Program-made: the position numbers and the translations under genes
Assembly: GCA_001179505.1 (NCBI GenBank)
Contig: CDMY01000293.1
Span: forward strand, 1-64,000
Length of the DNA: 64,000 bases
Direction: 5' to 3'
From: Vitrella brassicaformis
Taxonomy: Eukaryota > Sar > Vitrellaceae
Notes under the pieces: model-generated
The model's input: only the letters and a program-made list of their open reading frames with translations
Told to the model about the DNA's origin: nothing
The model's database searches: none
In this document: piece by piece, positions 24,086-35,139 of the stretch
Layout of the letters: the number at the start of each line of letters is the position of its first letter
Position numbering within the stretch: position 1 is the stretch's first letter

Positions 24086-26494
24086 TCACTGACTCACTCC
24101 GTGTTGGTCCACAAGATGCGATTCGTCTTCCATCATCTGCACCTGCAGCCGTGCCGCCGGCGAGCAGCTGGCGATGGCAGCCAGCCGCGCCGCCCGATGC
24201 ACCTCCACAGACAAGGGAGCCGTCAGCCGAATGGGCATCGTCATGCGTCGAGTCAGCCGCAGCGCGGGGCTCTCGGTGCTGTCATCTCCCCTTGCTTCCA
24301 TGTCGATGGGGTGCGACAGAGTGCGCTGGATGGGCTTGGAGGGCTCCTGGGGCTGCTGTTGCTGATGGTGGTCCAGCTGCACCCATTGTGGGGGGAGGTG
24401 CTCGTGTGGCGCTGGTTGCTTTGGCGGCTTGTAAGTGCGGATTGAGTAGAGGCACATGAAGGCAATGGGGATGAGCAGGACGCCCATGAGCTCAAATGAG
24501 AGGGCGTAGTCGTTGTGCAGCAGCTGCACCAGGGGGGAGGCCACCAAGGGGCCCAGCATCAGCCCGCCATTGAAGGTCTGCTCCTCCAGTGCGAAGGCCT
24601 TCCCGTGGTCCTCAATGCCCTCCTCGTGCAGCCATGAAGCTACAGACACACACAACCACACACACGATACGCAGATCCACAAGCACCTCCTTTGTCCCCT
24701 CTGTGTGCGTCTGTGGGCGTGTCAGTGAGTGAGTCAGTGGCGTACATGCGAATGCGAATGCGCTGGTCTCGGCGGACCCCAGCCCCACACCGAAGAGGGT
24801 CAGCACCGTCACCTGGAATGTCGACAGAGACGACGAGGCCAGGGAGAACCCCATCACAATCGTGCACAGCGCGCACCACGCCGACGCAACCAAACAAAAC
24901 ATCATCGGACGCAGCTGAAACCTGCACACATGGAACCTCTCTGCAGACAGACAGGAGTGTGGTCCACTCGTGTGTGGACGTACGTACCTGTCTATAAGGA
25001 ACCCGGTGGTCGGCCCACAAGTGATCTTAGTGATGAATTGCGGCATGAACAGCGCGCCGGTGGCACTGGCAGACAGGCCATAGGCGTCCCGCCAATACAG
25101 GGGCAACAGGGCCTGTGGACAACGGCACACACATGCCACCACGTGACATGTCCTGGCGCGTACACGTAAGTGCGGAGACGCATACCTGCAGAGCTGACGC
25201 TGCGGCCCACGGCAGAGTGACACACAGCATTGCCGTGATGAAATGGACATTGGCAAAGACGGCGTAGCCCTGCCGCTTCGGCTTGTCCTCCTCTGTCAGC
25301 GGCACCACCAGATCGGGCAAGCTGCCACCACACCCACCCAGCAACAAACTTGTGATGCCTCCTCGTTGTCTCGTGCACAAATGGCCGTCGTCTCACTCAC
25401 TCGTGTGCCAGCTGCTGCGCGTTGCTGCCCTCTTCGGTGGGAAAGCGCCCGGTCGCCGCGATGAAGACCACGGCGGCCAAGGAACCACAGGCAAGGACGA
25501 GCATGACACCCCACACGCACTTGCTGCCAGCAGCGTCGTAGAGGAAACCTCCAGCTGCCGGGCCGACAATAGCGCCGACGTCACCCGTGAGCGCAATGCC
25601 CACTGCGGTGGCCCTGTTGGACTTGTCCTAAGGTGAATGGAGAGACACAAGCAAGATACAACATGCCTCACGCTGGCCAAGGCACGACAGAAATGCCTCA
25701 CGTGAGTGCGTGCCAGCGCCCCGAAGCCCGCGGGATACAAAATGGATGACGCAAAACCCTGACACAGACAGACGGCAAGCAGAGACGATAATGCACTCCA
25801 TGTTTACGTGGCATTCAGTGTGTCACCTGCAGCACTCTGGCGACGATGTAAGACGCGAGGGAATCCTAAAGCACAGACGTACGCGGCACAGCGGCCAGCA
25901 GTGTACTCGGGACGAGGCAGGCTGGCAGGCATGGCTCACTCACCTTGATAAGGTAACACAGGCCACCCATCGCCAGCAGGGCGAACGGCACGACCAGCAT
26001 CTTCTTCCACCCCACCCTGACCAACAGACAGCGACATCGATGGCAGCATTCACACGGCCGGCGTACCTGTCGATGATTATTCCACCTGAACCAAGCCCAA
26101 ACAGCCAGGGAAATCCTGGATGAATGTACCACAACACACGATCCCTCTGCTGGCACGTACCGATGGGCGCGAAACCGATGGCAATGATTGGTCGTGCGAT
26201 GAAGATGAGGCTGTGCAGAACGGGTGGAAGGCTGAGCGTCCGGGGGCTGACCGTAACAATCACTGTCTGCACACAGAATACATAAGTGGCGATAGATGAC
26301 ACGACCACCCCTACGACGTCGAAGGAGTCAGCAGTTCGTCGCATTGATGCTACCTGGTACATCATGTCGGTGAAACAGCCAAACCACACAACCTGCCACA
26401 CACACATTGAACATGGAAAGCACATCTTCGCATTCACACGGCCCTCCACTGCCTGCGCTTATACAATGACGAGGCCGTAGTGAATGTCCTTCAT
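24086..26494 (-). CDS. major facilitator superfamily transporter, DHA1-like
   Basis: A membrane H+-coupled antiporter-type transporter of about 12 helices. The gene is read from the ATG at 26494 (exon 1 26465-26494, MKDIHYGLVI) through an exon beginning VVWFGCFTDMMYQ (TM1). It then shows motif A (GGIIIDR joined to VGWKKM, loop 2-3), several hydrophobic helices, motif C of drug/monoamine antiporters (GAIVGPAAGGFLYD, about 25550), a central loop (LTEEDKPKRQG), TM7-TM12 exons (LFMPQFITKITCGPTTGFLID; TVLTLFGVGLGSAETSAFAFA) and a last exon with LMGVLLIPIAFMCLYSIRTY. A roughly 110-residue Gln/His/Pro-rich cytoplasmic tail ends at 24086. The substrate cannot be deduced. The SLC18/vesicular amine and bacterial DHA1 families are the nearest in motif content. 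Some internal exon edges are approximate. Confidence 0.85.
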
Positions 26495-26557
26495 CGTCGA
26501 AAGCAGATCAGATGCCAGATCTTCCCTTTTTCAGCTCGCAGAGATCGCCTTGCTGAA
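26495..26557. promoter_or_regulatory. 63-bp bidirectional promoter (MFS / formamidase-like)
   Basis: Only 63 bp separate the two start codons, so the transcripts must either share a core promoter or overlap at their 5' ends. It contains AGCTCGC at 26533-26539, the reverse complement of the GCGAGCT core seen in other promoters here, next to a short pyrimidine run (CTTCCCTTTTTC, 26521-26532). Confidence 0.5.
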
Positions 26558-27925
26558 ATGCGTGTTTTTTTCTATGGCAGTGCAGCAGAGCAGTTCGTGC
26601 GCCTCCATCTGCCCACAAGCAGCGAGATCCATGAATCAAACTCGACGAGATCTCCTCATCCCGTGTGCGCGGTCATCCACGGCGGCTACTGGTAGGCACG
26701 AAGCCTCTCCTCCCCCCAGACTGCTGACCGTCGGCATGTGTGCACTGCTGCAGGAAGAATCAGTATGATTTGGATTCGTACTGCATCAAGAGCATCGCGC
26801 CTGCGCTGGCGAGGAGAGGCTACGCAGCGGTGGAGGTTGAGTACAGACGGCGAGACCACCCGGGAGGAGGATGGTGGGCGGCAGCCACATCAGACACCAG
26901 TGCAGCGGGGGGTACTTGCCAAGCCGTGTGCACTGGTGTGTTTGTGTCCATCACATGATGCAGGCCCGGCACCAACGTCGACGTGGTGCTCGCCCTCAGG
27001 TGATCTCACCTCGCTTCCAAGGAACCAACCATTGTCGCTGCTTTGCTGCACCCCTGCCTTGTGTGCGTTGTGTGTACATGCAGGTACCTCAGCGACCTTG
27101 CTGACCCCGCATCGGCTGCCCTTCCCTTGGACCTCTCCCGTCTGGTCATCATGGGCCACTCAGCGGGTGGCTGCCTTGCGATGTGGGCAGCGGAGGAGTG
27201 CCACCGAATGCACGCCACCGGTGCTGTCGACACCGATGGGGCTCTGAGTCTGAGTGAGGACGAGCGAGAGGGGCTGGAAGGATGGCGCGCGGTGGTGCCG
27301 CGTGGAGTGGTGGCGATTGCGCCCGTGGCTGACCTCATCGAAGGGTGAGTGGGCGGACGGCAGGGAGGGAGGGATTGAACAGATGAAGACAATCACTGTT
27401 GTTGATTCAGTTATGAGCAGAAACTGAGCGACGAGGGCGACGCGGTGGAGCGATACATGAAGGTACCTGACGAAGTCTCTGGTTGTCTGTTGTCATGCTA
27501 TCGGTGTGCAGATGCGCCCCACTGACTCGTCGGTTGCGCGTGAGGCCTACACGAGGGCATCCCCCGCCCACCAGCTCCCGAATCGTGTGCCGCAGGCTCT
27601 CATACTGGGCCGTCGCGACACGGACGTCCCCCTGGCGCATGGAGAGAGCTATTACGAGAAGGCCAAGATAGCGGCGCATAATGGTGGGTGCATGGGAGGA
27701 TGGGGGACCTGTGTATGTTGGACGGGCGCACGTGTACACGTTCGTTCGATAGCCTCTGTACGTGTGCTGTGCTGTGCTGTGTGTGGTGTGTGTGGTCATG
27801 CAGACGAGTCGAGTGTGCGTCTGTATAGCATTGAGAGTGCGGATCACTTCGATCTCGTCGACTGTTACAACAAGAAGTGCTTCGAGACTCTCATCGAGGC
27901 CGTCGAGGGGTTCATCCACACCTGA
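26558..27925 (+). CDS. alpha/beta hydrolase, kynurenine formamidase-like
   Basis: Probable N-formylkynurenine formamidase or related carboxylesterase. Seven exons (26558-26691, 26754-26873, 26964-26999, 27084-27344, 27411-27462, 27512-27683, 27804-27925) join in frame to 298 residues. Seen: the oxyanion motif HGGYW split by intron 1, which is typical of the AFMID family; RRGYAAVEVEYR (strand 4/helix); the nucleophile elbow GHSAGG with its Ser; PQALILGRRDTDVP carrying the probable acid Asp; and SADHFDLVD with the catalytic His. Length fits the family (about 300). No signal peptide, so cytosolic. The start at 26558 is the first ATG in frame; reading further upstream would overlap the MFS start. 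A general esterase role cannot be excluded. HAAO, a later enzyme of the same pathway, is 31 kb away. Confidence 0.8.
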
Positions 27926-28020
27926 TATACGCGCATAGATGCAGCGTTGGCGGCTAGCTAGGACGATGAACGGTTGTCGTGCGTTTCATGATCGGCGAAA
28001 GAGATGGACAGAGACACGAC

Positions 28021-28052
<32 letters not shown>

Positions 28053-28269
28053 CAAATACAAATACATGCACCAACCGATACATATACAGACAGACAATCA
28101 ATCAACCAATCAACCAAATAATCGTTTCTCTCGACTGACAGACTCACCAGTTAACTGTCTCATCCATTGACTGACTGACTGACTGCTTCGCTCCTGCACC
28201 GGCGTTTCTGTCTGTCTGTCAGTCAGTCAGCTTGTTTGTTTGTGACTTGCTGCTGCTGGTGTTGGTGCG
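27926..28269 (+). other. spacer between hydrolase and RRM gene
   Basis: This holds a (GTATGT)n tract at about 28021-28053, an ATCAATCAACCA-type run near 28095-28120 and GACT/GTCT repeats near 28165-28230. It must contain the 3' end of the hydrolase gene and the promoter of the RRM gene. No exon was seen. Confidence 0.5.
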
Positions 28270-30408
28270 ATGATGCGTGGAGAGGTGCGTGTGGATCGCG
28301 TCAAGCTCTTCCTGGGCGGGCTGAGCCACACCACCACCGAAGACGACATTCACCACCACTTCACACACTTCGCCAAGTGCTACAGAGCTGGTGAGTGCAT
28401 GGGCGGGCCAGCACACACGTGCACACAAAATGAATGCCTCTCGCCTGTGTGTGTAATGTGTGTGTCAAATGGTCAGTTGTGAAGCGTGACTTGCGTGGCA
28501 AGCCGCGTGGCTTTGGCTTCGTGGTCCTCAGCAAGGAAGGCGCACAAGTCGCTCTCAGATCACCGCAGGCAAACAAACACACACACACTGACACACCCAC
28601 ACATCGATCCATTGCTCTCTATGTGTGTTAGGTGTTGTGTGGTCGCGAGGTGGACGTCAAGCCAGCCATCCCGTCGGAGCTGCACACGGCCGCACCCACA
28701 CACGACAGCCACACACACACTCTCGCCGCCCACCCGCCGGCCCCACTCCCACACGTCTGCCCCATCTTCCCCACTGAGAGTCAGCCACCCAACTCACAGA
28801 CACAGCCACAACGCACAGCAATATACGCACCTTTGTCTCGTGGTCTGGCTGTGTGTCTCTGTGTGTGGCACGATACATAGAGGTGTTTGTGGGTCATCTG
28901 CCGTCGTCTGCGTCGGTCCAGCAACTCGAGCGCTACTTCGCCAAGTTCGGATCCACCGTCGAGCAAGCCACCATCATCCGTGGTACACAACCATGACGTG
29001 TCTCCAGCCATCCATCCATCCGTGTGTCTCTCTCTGTGTGTGCGTCAAGGTGAGGACGGCCGATCGAAGGGTTTTGGCTTCGTCACGCTCAAGGACTGGG
29101 CCGCCGTCGACAAGATCATGGCCCAATACCACACACACAAGGCAACCCACACACATTCGACACAACACACACAAACAAAACAAACAAACAGCAGCCACAC
29201 GCCATCCATTCATGTTCTCCCTTCCATCTATCTATCTCTCTGTGTGTCTCTTTAGATTGATGGCCAGTGGGTGGAGGTCAGCCAGCCATGCACATGGAGC
29301 TGATGCGTGCATGACCAGCATCAGACTGTGTATCCGTGTGTCTCTGTTTGTCTTTAGGTGAAGCGAGCAATGCCACAGAACGAACTCAAGCTGCTCCCCG
29401 GCGAGATGCGACACCAACAGCCGCACAGCCACAGCCACGCACAGGCGCCACAGCACGACTGGCGCACAGGTGCCACAGACGACAATGACAAGGACAACGA
29501 GGCCTTCGAGTACCAATCGGCCGTCTCACTCCTCGACCAACACAACCAACTGCAAGGTCACCTCCCAACCCTCACTCAGGCCTCATCTCTCTATCTCTCT
29601 ACCTATGTCTGTCTCTTTGTGTCTGTCTCTTGCTTAGATGCGTGTGAGAGCTCTGCCGCTGACGTCCTTTCACCGCCGCCAGGCAACCAGCACAAAACCA
29701 CACCAGACGAGACGAGACAAGATCTGTCTGTCTGTGTGTGTGTTCAGGATTTGAGGACGTGATGATCCCCGACACGGCTCAAGTGCAAGACACCCAGCCA
29801 AACCACGTCAAAGCAAACCAACCAACACGCAATGGACGGATAGCGAGTGCACATGATGCGTATCGATTGTGTGTCTGTATGCAGGCCGACTCTGCCAAGA
29901 CGGCCGTAGACGATGGGGCACAGCACGCCTGCAAGACCGACGCCAATCAACCAACGGTGACTTAATCAAACACATCCACACCACACCAAACCATGACACA
30001 AGCATCACAGGGAATGTCTGTGATCGATCAGTGTGGGGCTGTCAAGGGCCGAAGGAGTGACGAGAGCGACAAGTCCAAGGCATCGTCGAGCGGGCTGTGC
30101 TCATCCAGCCGCTCGTCCATCGTGACGCCGATCCCCAACTGCCAACCCACTGTGCAGGTGCGTATCCATCCATCCATCCATCCATCCATGTGTCTTGTCT
30201 TGGTTGTGGATGATGGCAATCACGTGTGTATGTGTGTGTGTGTTTGTGTTGTGTGCAGGAGTGTCTCCGTCTGCTCAAGTCTGCGATCGAGCGAGAGGCG
30301 AGTGGCGGCAACGCGCACAGGCCCCCCACACACCTCACCGCTGCACTCATCAGCACATGCACCGCACTGCTCGACCAGATGCACGACAACCAACACACGC
30401 ACGAATGA
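28270..30408 (+). CDS. two-RRM RNA-binding protein, Musashi/hnRNP-like
   Basis: Twelve exons (28270-28390, 28477-28568, 28632-28779, 28881-28982, 29050-29141, 29256-29276, 29358-29556, 29638-29682, 29748-29782, 29885-29956, 30011-30157, 30259-30408) join in frame to 407 residues. RRM1 has RNP2 LFLGGL and RNP1 KPRGFGFVVL, ending GREVDVKPAIP. RRM2 has RNP2 VFVGHL and RNP1 RSKGFGFVTL, ending WVEVKRAMP. The tandem arrangement and the VDVK/VEVK-A-P endings match the Musashi/DAZAP/hnRNP A-type family, which binds single-stranded RNA to control mRNA fate. A His/Pro-rich linker joins the RRMs. The C-terminal half is Ser/Gln-rich, followed by a short helix ECLRLLKSAIERE. Introns 2, 5 and 8 begin with GC rather than GT; introns 2 and 5 occupy nearly the same position in the two RRMs. 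Confidence 0.9.
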
Positions 30409-31113
30409 AGAAACACAAACAGAGACAGAAGGAAAGAGGAAAGCACGGAAGAGAGTCGGTGGAAGTGGTGGGTGAATCTTTCATGGATGGATGGCTGTCG
30501 TACGTGAGTGGATGAATGAATGAAGGAATAAATGAGACCAGCCAAACAATGAATCGCATGAATACTGTACGTGAATGAATGCATAACGATGTCTCCCATA
30601 TGCATCGATGTCGTAAAGCCAAGATGCCGGCGTACATTTCAACAGAATACATGCAGGGCATTGCAGGTGCGTCTGTCTAGCCGAGAGACAACTATACATG
30701 TGTGACGGTAAGAGGCGTGGGCGCATTGGGACTCGCCGCTACCGCGCATATACGAATTGCACGCTCCATCGTTGCCGTCTTTTTCATCCCGATCGCCGAG
30801 GCGCAATTGCCGAAGCGGAGGGCTTTCATATGTAGATGGGTGGAGGGATGGATGGGTGGATGGATGGGTGGACGAGTACTGGAGTGTGCGATGTGTGAGT
30901 ATGAAACGAGACGAACAACCTAATTGGCAAGTCAGTATGGCCGCGACTCCACTCATTTATGAGCCATTCGTCCACTCATCCGTCCATGCGATGCATGCAG
31001 CCACCGTCAACACTCACACACATTCGCTCTCCATCCATGGATCATATATGTGTCCATCAGTCTGCGTGTCTCCCTCTGCCTGCCTGCCTGTCTGTCTGTG
31101 TTGTGTGTCGTCT
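30409..31113. other. convergent spacer with GATG/GGAT repeats
   Basis: This contains the 3' ends of the RRM gene (+) and the coiled-coil gene (-). GGATGGATGGGTGG-type repeats at about 30838-30872 and TGCCTGCCTGTCTGTC at about 31078-31100 are the main features. No exon was seen. Confidence 0.5.
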
Positions 31114-31444
31114 TCATTTTCTCTTTCTGTCGATGACGCGGCCACGCTGGTACTTGCTCTGCGTGGGAGAACACAGCACAGCACAGCAGAGCAGAGTGGG
31201 AATACAGAAAGGGGAAAGTGAGCGGCAAGTGAATGCTTCTCACCTGTGTCGAGATCATGCCTTTGGGCTCACACAAGGGCGGAGGGCGTCCGTCGTTGTT
31301 GCACTGCGCGCATTGTTGACAGAGGGGTGTGTATGTGCGTGTGTGTGTGCGTGTGTATGTGTGTGTGTGTGTGTGTGTTGGGGGACTTACCATGTCGTCA
31401 TTGGTGTCTTGTGCGGGTGAGGCCTTTGTTCGCTGCTGCTCTCT

Positions 31445-31475
<31 letters not shown>

Positions 31476-34400
31476 CGGCCCTCCAATCGACGTACAGCCA
31501 GCGCAAGAGATGAAACCTGATTGATGAGTGAGACACGCTGCACCATCCATTCCATGCATCCCATCAGTGTGCATGTGCTGTCTGCGTGCCTCGGCCTCAT
31601 GTGGGGCGAGTGTCTTGTCTCTGTTGGCAGTTATCTCCTGTCGCGCTTTCGCGAACACTCCACACCAACGCTGCACACAGATGACACTTGTGTGGATGTG
31701 GGGGGGTGTTTGCGTGTGCCTCGCTGACTGGCTGACTGACGTGCACACTTACATCTGCCAAGTGCTTCTTGTTGGCCTCGTGCTGTCTGGCCGTCGCCTC
31801 CTTGTCGCTGTCATCAAACGAACCACCAAGCGCACTAAGGAAGGACACACATATACACAAAGACCCAGAGGCACTCATCCACAAGTGTGTGTGTTTTTGT
31901 GTGTGTGGTCGCTCACGTGTATGTAGCTTGTTGGATCTGTCTCTCGAGTTGCGTCTCCATTTGTCGTCTGATGGGTTCGTGTTTGTTGGCCTCGCTCTGC
32001 GCGTACACACTCAGGGTCCTTTCGTCGGCCTGCACACAGCTCATGCCAGAGAGGGACATGGACAGGGCATCTCTCGTGACGTGATCTCGAGGGTCACCAT
32101 GCGCATCGAGACGTGAGATTGGCTTTGGTGCCGCCGCTCTGCATGCTTGAGACGAGCATCGAGTGCAGACAGCCTCGCCACAAGCTCACTCTCCCTGCCC
32201 GGCATACACACCATACACATGACATACATGACATACATGTGTTGCCTTTCAAGGTTGGTCCGTGTTCACCAGTTGGGGAATGTACCATCCGTCTGGCGCT
32301 GCAGCGCGGTGCACTCGTCGCGGGCCGCGTTCTCATTCTTCTGCTCGGTCATCATGGCCTCGTCGAACGAACGGATCTCAGCTGATGCATCAGCACCACA
32401 TACGCACACAGAATGAGAGACTGTGAAGTGTCTCTCTTTCTGTGTGTGTCGGATGACCGTCCATTTCCGCGATGCGTGCCTGCACCTCTGCCAACTCTCT
32501 CTGGACACACAGAGACACACAACAGGGGCCGTTTTGCCTCGTGTGCGTCGTCGTTCAGTATGCAGTGCACCTGTGTGTTGTCGATTTGGTGTGTCTGTGC
32601 CTTTCGCTGATCGGTTGCCCCGTCGAGTCGGCCACTCACTGATACCAACTCATCGAGCAACTGCACACATTCGCACAAGTCCACAAAGGTGCTGTTGTGT
32701 TTCCATGCTTCTTACTGCGATTTGCTGCTGGATGGCGCTTGTCTTGCTGTCGACATCTGTCAGCTCATCGGCGAAACGCGTCTCCTCACCAGCCAACTCT
32801 ACATCCACGCACACATACACACAGGAGACACATGAACGTTTCTGTCTGTGTCTCTGTCTGTGTATCGTGTCGGTGGTTGCTGACCGTCGATGCTTGTTTG
32901 TATGTCGTGTTGGTGTGTGCGTTTGTCGGTCATCTGCTGCTCGAAGGCCTTTGATGCCTTGTCCACCGCTGCGATGACGTCGTGCAGTCTGGTTAGCTCG
33001 GCTGCGATGTCACTTGTCTCGTGCGTCACCACTGCTGCCCTCTGCTGCGCACTGGCCGTGGCCTCGCTCCAACTCGCCGTCTCCCTCTCCACGTCAGACA
33101 CCCTGACAGCACGAGACACACCATCCATACATCCATACATCCGTGTGCGTGTGCATGGGTCTTTCGCTTACTTCATCGACCGCTCTTCTGCCAGCAGCGC
33201 GTCGAGTCGGTGAGCGGTTTCTGCATGTCTGGCCTCCTCACGCGAGACGCACTCAGCACGCACAGCCAGCTCCTGACATGCGCACATGACCTCACATGAA
33301 TCACGGTGTGTGAATTGTGTGGGTCGTGTTTACCTGTTGGAGGCAATGGTCTTGCTCTCTGAGGAACTCAAGCTGCATGGTCAGCCCTTGCTGAACACAG
33401 CCGCACACACACACACAAATGGCACACAGATACAAACGTGATGTGTGGTCGGTGTGTGGTTGGTTGGTTTGTTTGCCATCGCTGCATCGGTCTCGAGTGC
33501 GTTGAGCTCCTGCTCGGCCGCTGAAAAACTGCTCTCGAGCGTGTCTCCCTCCCGACAGGACAGAGAGAAGTTGGACTCGATCGTACGCAACGCAACCTGC
33601 ACACACAAAAACAGAGTGAGCGCATGTGAGGAGGATGCGTTGTGTTGTGGTGTGTTGTGGTGTTACCTTGGCCTTGTCCATCGCTTCGTGGAGTGACTGC
33701 AGCTCTGCGGTTTTGCTGTCTCGGTCACGCTCGGCGGCCGACTTGTCGGCGAGAGACACGGACAGATGACTGTGCGCTGTGCGATTGTCGGCCTTGTTGG
33801 ACAGAAACTCTCTCTCGCCTGAGAGAGATGCACACAGAATGGATCCGTCCATCGCCTCTTCTCTCTTTGTGTTGTCCTGTGTACACACACGTACACTGGT
33901 CGAGCTGCGCGGCGAGGGCTTTGTTGGCGTCCATCAGACACGCAGCGCGACGCGAGGCAGACGGGAGCTGACCAGACGAGATCAAATGGATGCGTGCGTG
34001 GATGGATGAGTGGGGTGTTGGTACTTTGTCGTTGATGATGGTCATGATGGCATCGGCCTCGTGCTTGCAGCCATCGATGAACCCACGGTAACGGTCACGG
34101 GCAGAAGACAGCGTCTCATGAGCTGACACATCACATACACACACATGCAGTGGATGGATGCGTCGACATGTGTGTTGGGTGGTTGTTGGTGTGAGTGTGC
34201 GTGCCTTGTTGGATGCACTGCTCAGTGGTTTGTGTCTCCTGTCTGCAGAGGGTGTGTTGCGTCGATGCGATATCGACCTTGCACGTGATGTCTTGCCACT
34301 TGCTGTGCAGGTCCACTGCACGCTGCTCGTGACCCGTGAACGACTCCTATGCACACACGAACGAATGTATGAAACGTACCACACAGGGAAATGGATGAAC

Positions 34401-34837
34401 GAGTGGATGTCGTGTGCGTAGATGTGTGTATGTGTGTGTGTGGTGACTTGGAGTTTGTCGAGTTCCTGCGCGAGTTTGTCGATCGCTGCCACATTGTCGA
34501 TCAGACACACAGCACTCTGGTCAATCCGACCTGCACGGCAGAGACACAAGTGTGTTGATGCACTGCAGTGCAGTGTATGGATCGGCGTGTGAGTGCGTGT
34601 ACTTTTCTTGGCAGTGTGCTCGCGCATCAAAGCCGTCAGGTCTTCCTTCACACTGTGGAATATCTACATGTCGGACACACACACGCCGCAAAGGAACAGA
34701 GGGACACATTGATGAATGGTCTGGTGTCTGTCTGTCTGCCTCTGTCTGTGTGTCTGTGTGTGTGGTGTCCGTGCCTGCATGTCCTTCCGCTGCTTGTGGA
34801 TGGAAGCGTGCACACCCGCCGAGCCGTCTTCACTCAT
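31114..34837 (-). CDS. long coiled-coil protein with polyglutamine tract
   Basis: Not recognised as a named family. The start at 34837 gives MSEDGSAGVHASIHKQRKDM (exon 1, 34775-34837). It joins across an intron with a GC donor to IFHSVKEDLTALMREHTAKK, with exon 2 starting at 34663. Roughly twenty short exons follow, almost all predicting heptad-rich helix without prolines, for example AIDKLAQELDKLQ, AAELTRLHDVIAAVDKASKAF, FADELTDVDSKTSAIQQQI and MMTEQKNENAARDE. Near the C-terminus come VSSLALAVRRLEGR, eight Gln encoded by a pure CAG run, a polar segment (SPAQDTNDD) and a basic end RGRVIDRKRK before the TGA at 31114-31116. No ATPase head, motor or membrane segment is visible, so a structural, cytoskeletal or basal-body role is a guess. 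Individual exon ends were not all fixed. Confidence 0.65.
31451..31474 (-). repeat. (CAG)8 coding trinucleotide repeat, polyQ
   Basis: Eight uninterrupted CTG units on the plus strand encode Gln codons of the coiled-coil gene on the minus strand. A pure repeat with no CAA interruptions is likely to be length-variable between isolates. Confidence 0.9.
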
Positions 34838-35139
34838 GGCGACTCACACAGACAAACAGACAGCCGCAGATCGATCGAGAGGCAATCAATCGGTCGGCGA
34901 ACGAGTGAAAGACTCACAAGTGAGGCACACAAGCAACGAGGGCGACCGTCGAGTGTTTTCTCCGGTTGACTGGCTGCCGCTGCAGCTTTGAATTACGTAC
35001 ATGTATTCGTGTACACACATATGTACATATGTGTTTGTTGATCGATCCATGTACGTACGTATGTCTGTATGTCTGTGTGCGTGCGGTTGGCGCATGTCTC
35101 TGATGCACTAGCTACGTGGCACTCACACTGCCTCCCTGG
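34838..35139 (-). other. short spacer, coiled-coil promoter region
   Basis: About 300 bp between the coiled-coil start and the next gene's stop, both minus strand. Sequence near 34990-35065 is rich in alternating TACATGTA/TACGTACGTATG palindromes. No coding potential was seen. Confidence 0.45.

Noticed and set aside
26480-26695. Longer start for the formamidase-like gene beginning before 26558
   Set aside because: The upstream in-frame codon is GTG, not ATG, and the extension would overlap the MFS start codon.
28486-29361. 291-residue plus-strand open frame over the RRM gene
   Set aside because: It reads RRM exons in the wrong frame and runs through several introns; the in-frame spliced model gives two complete RRMs.
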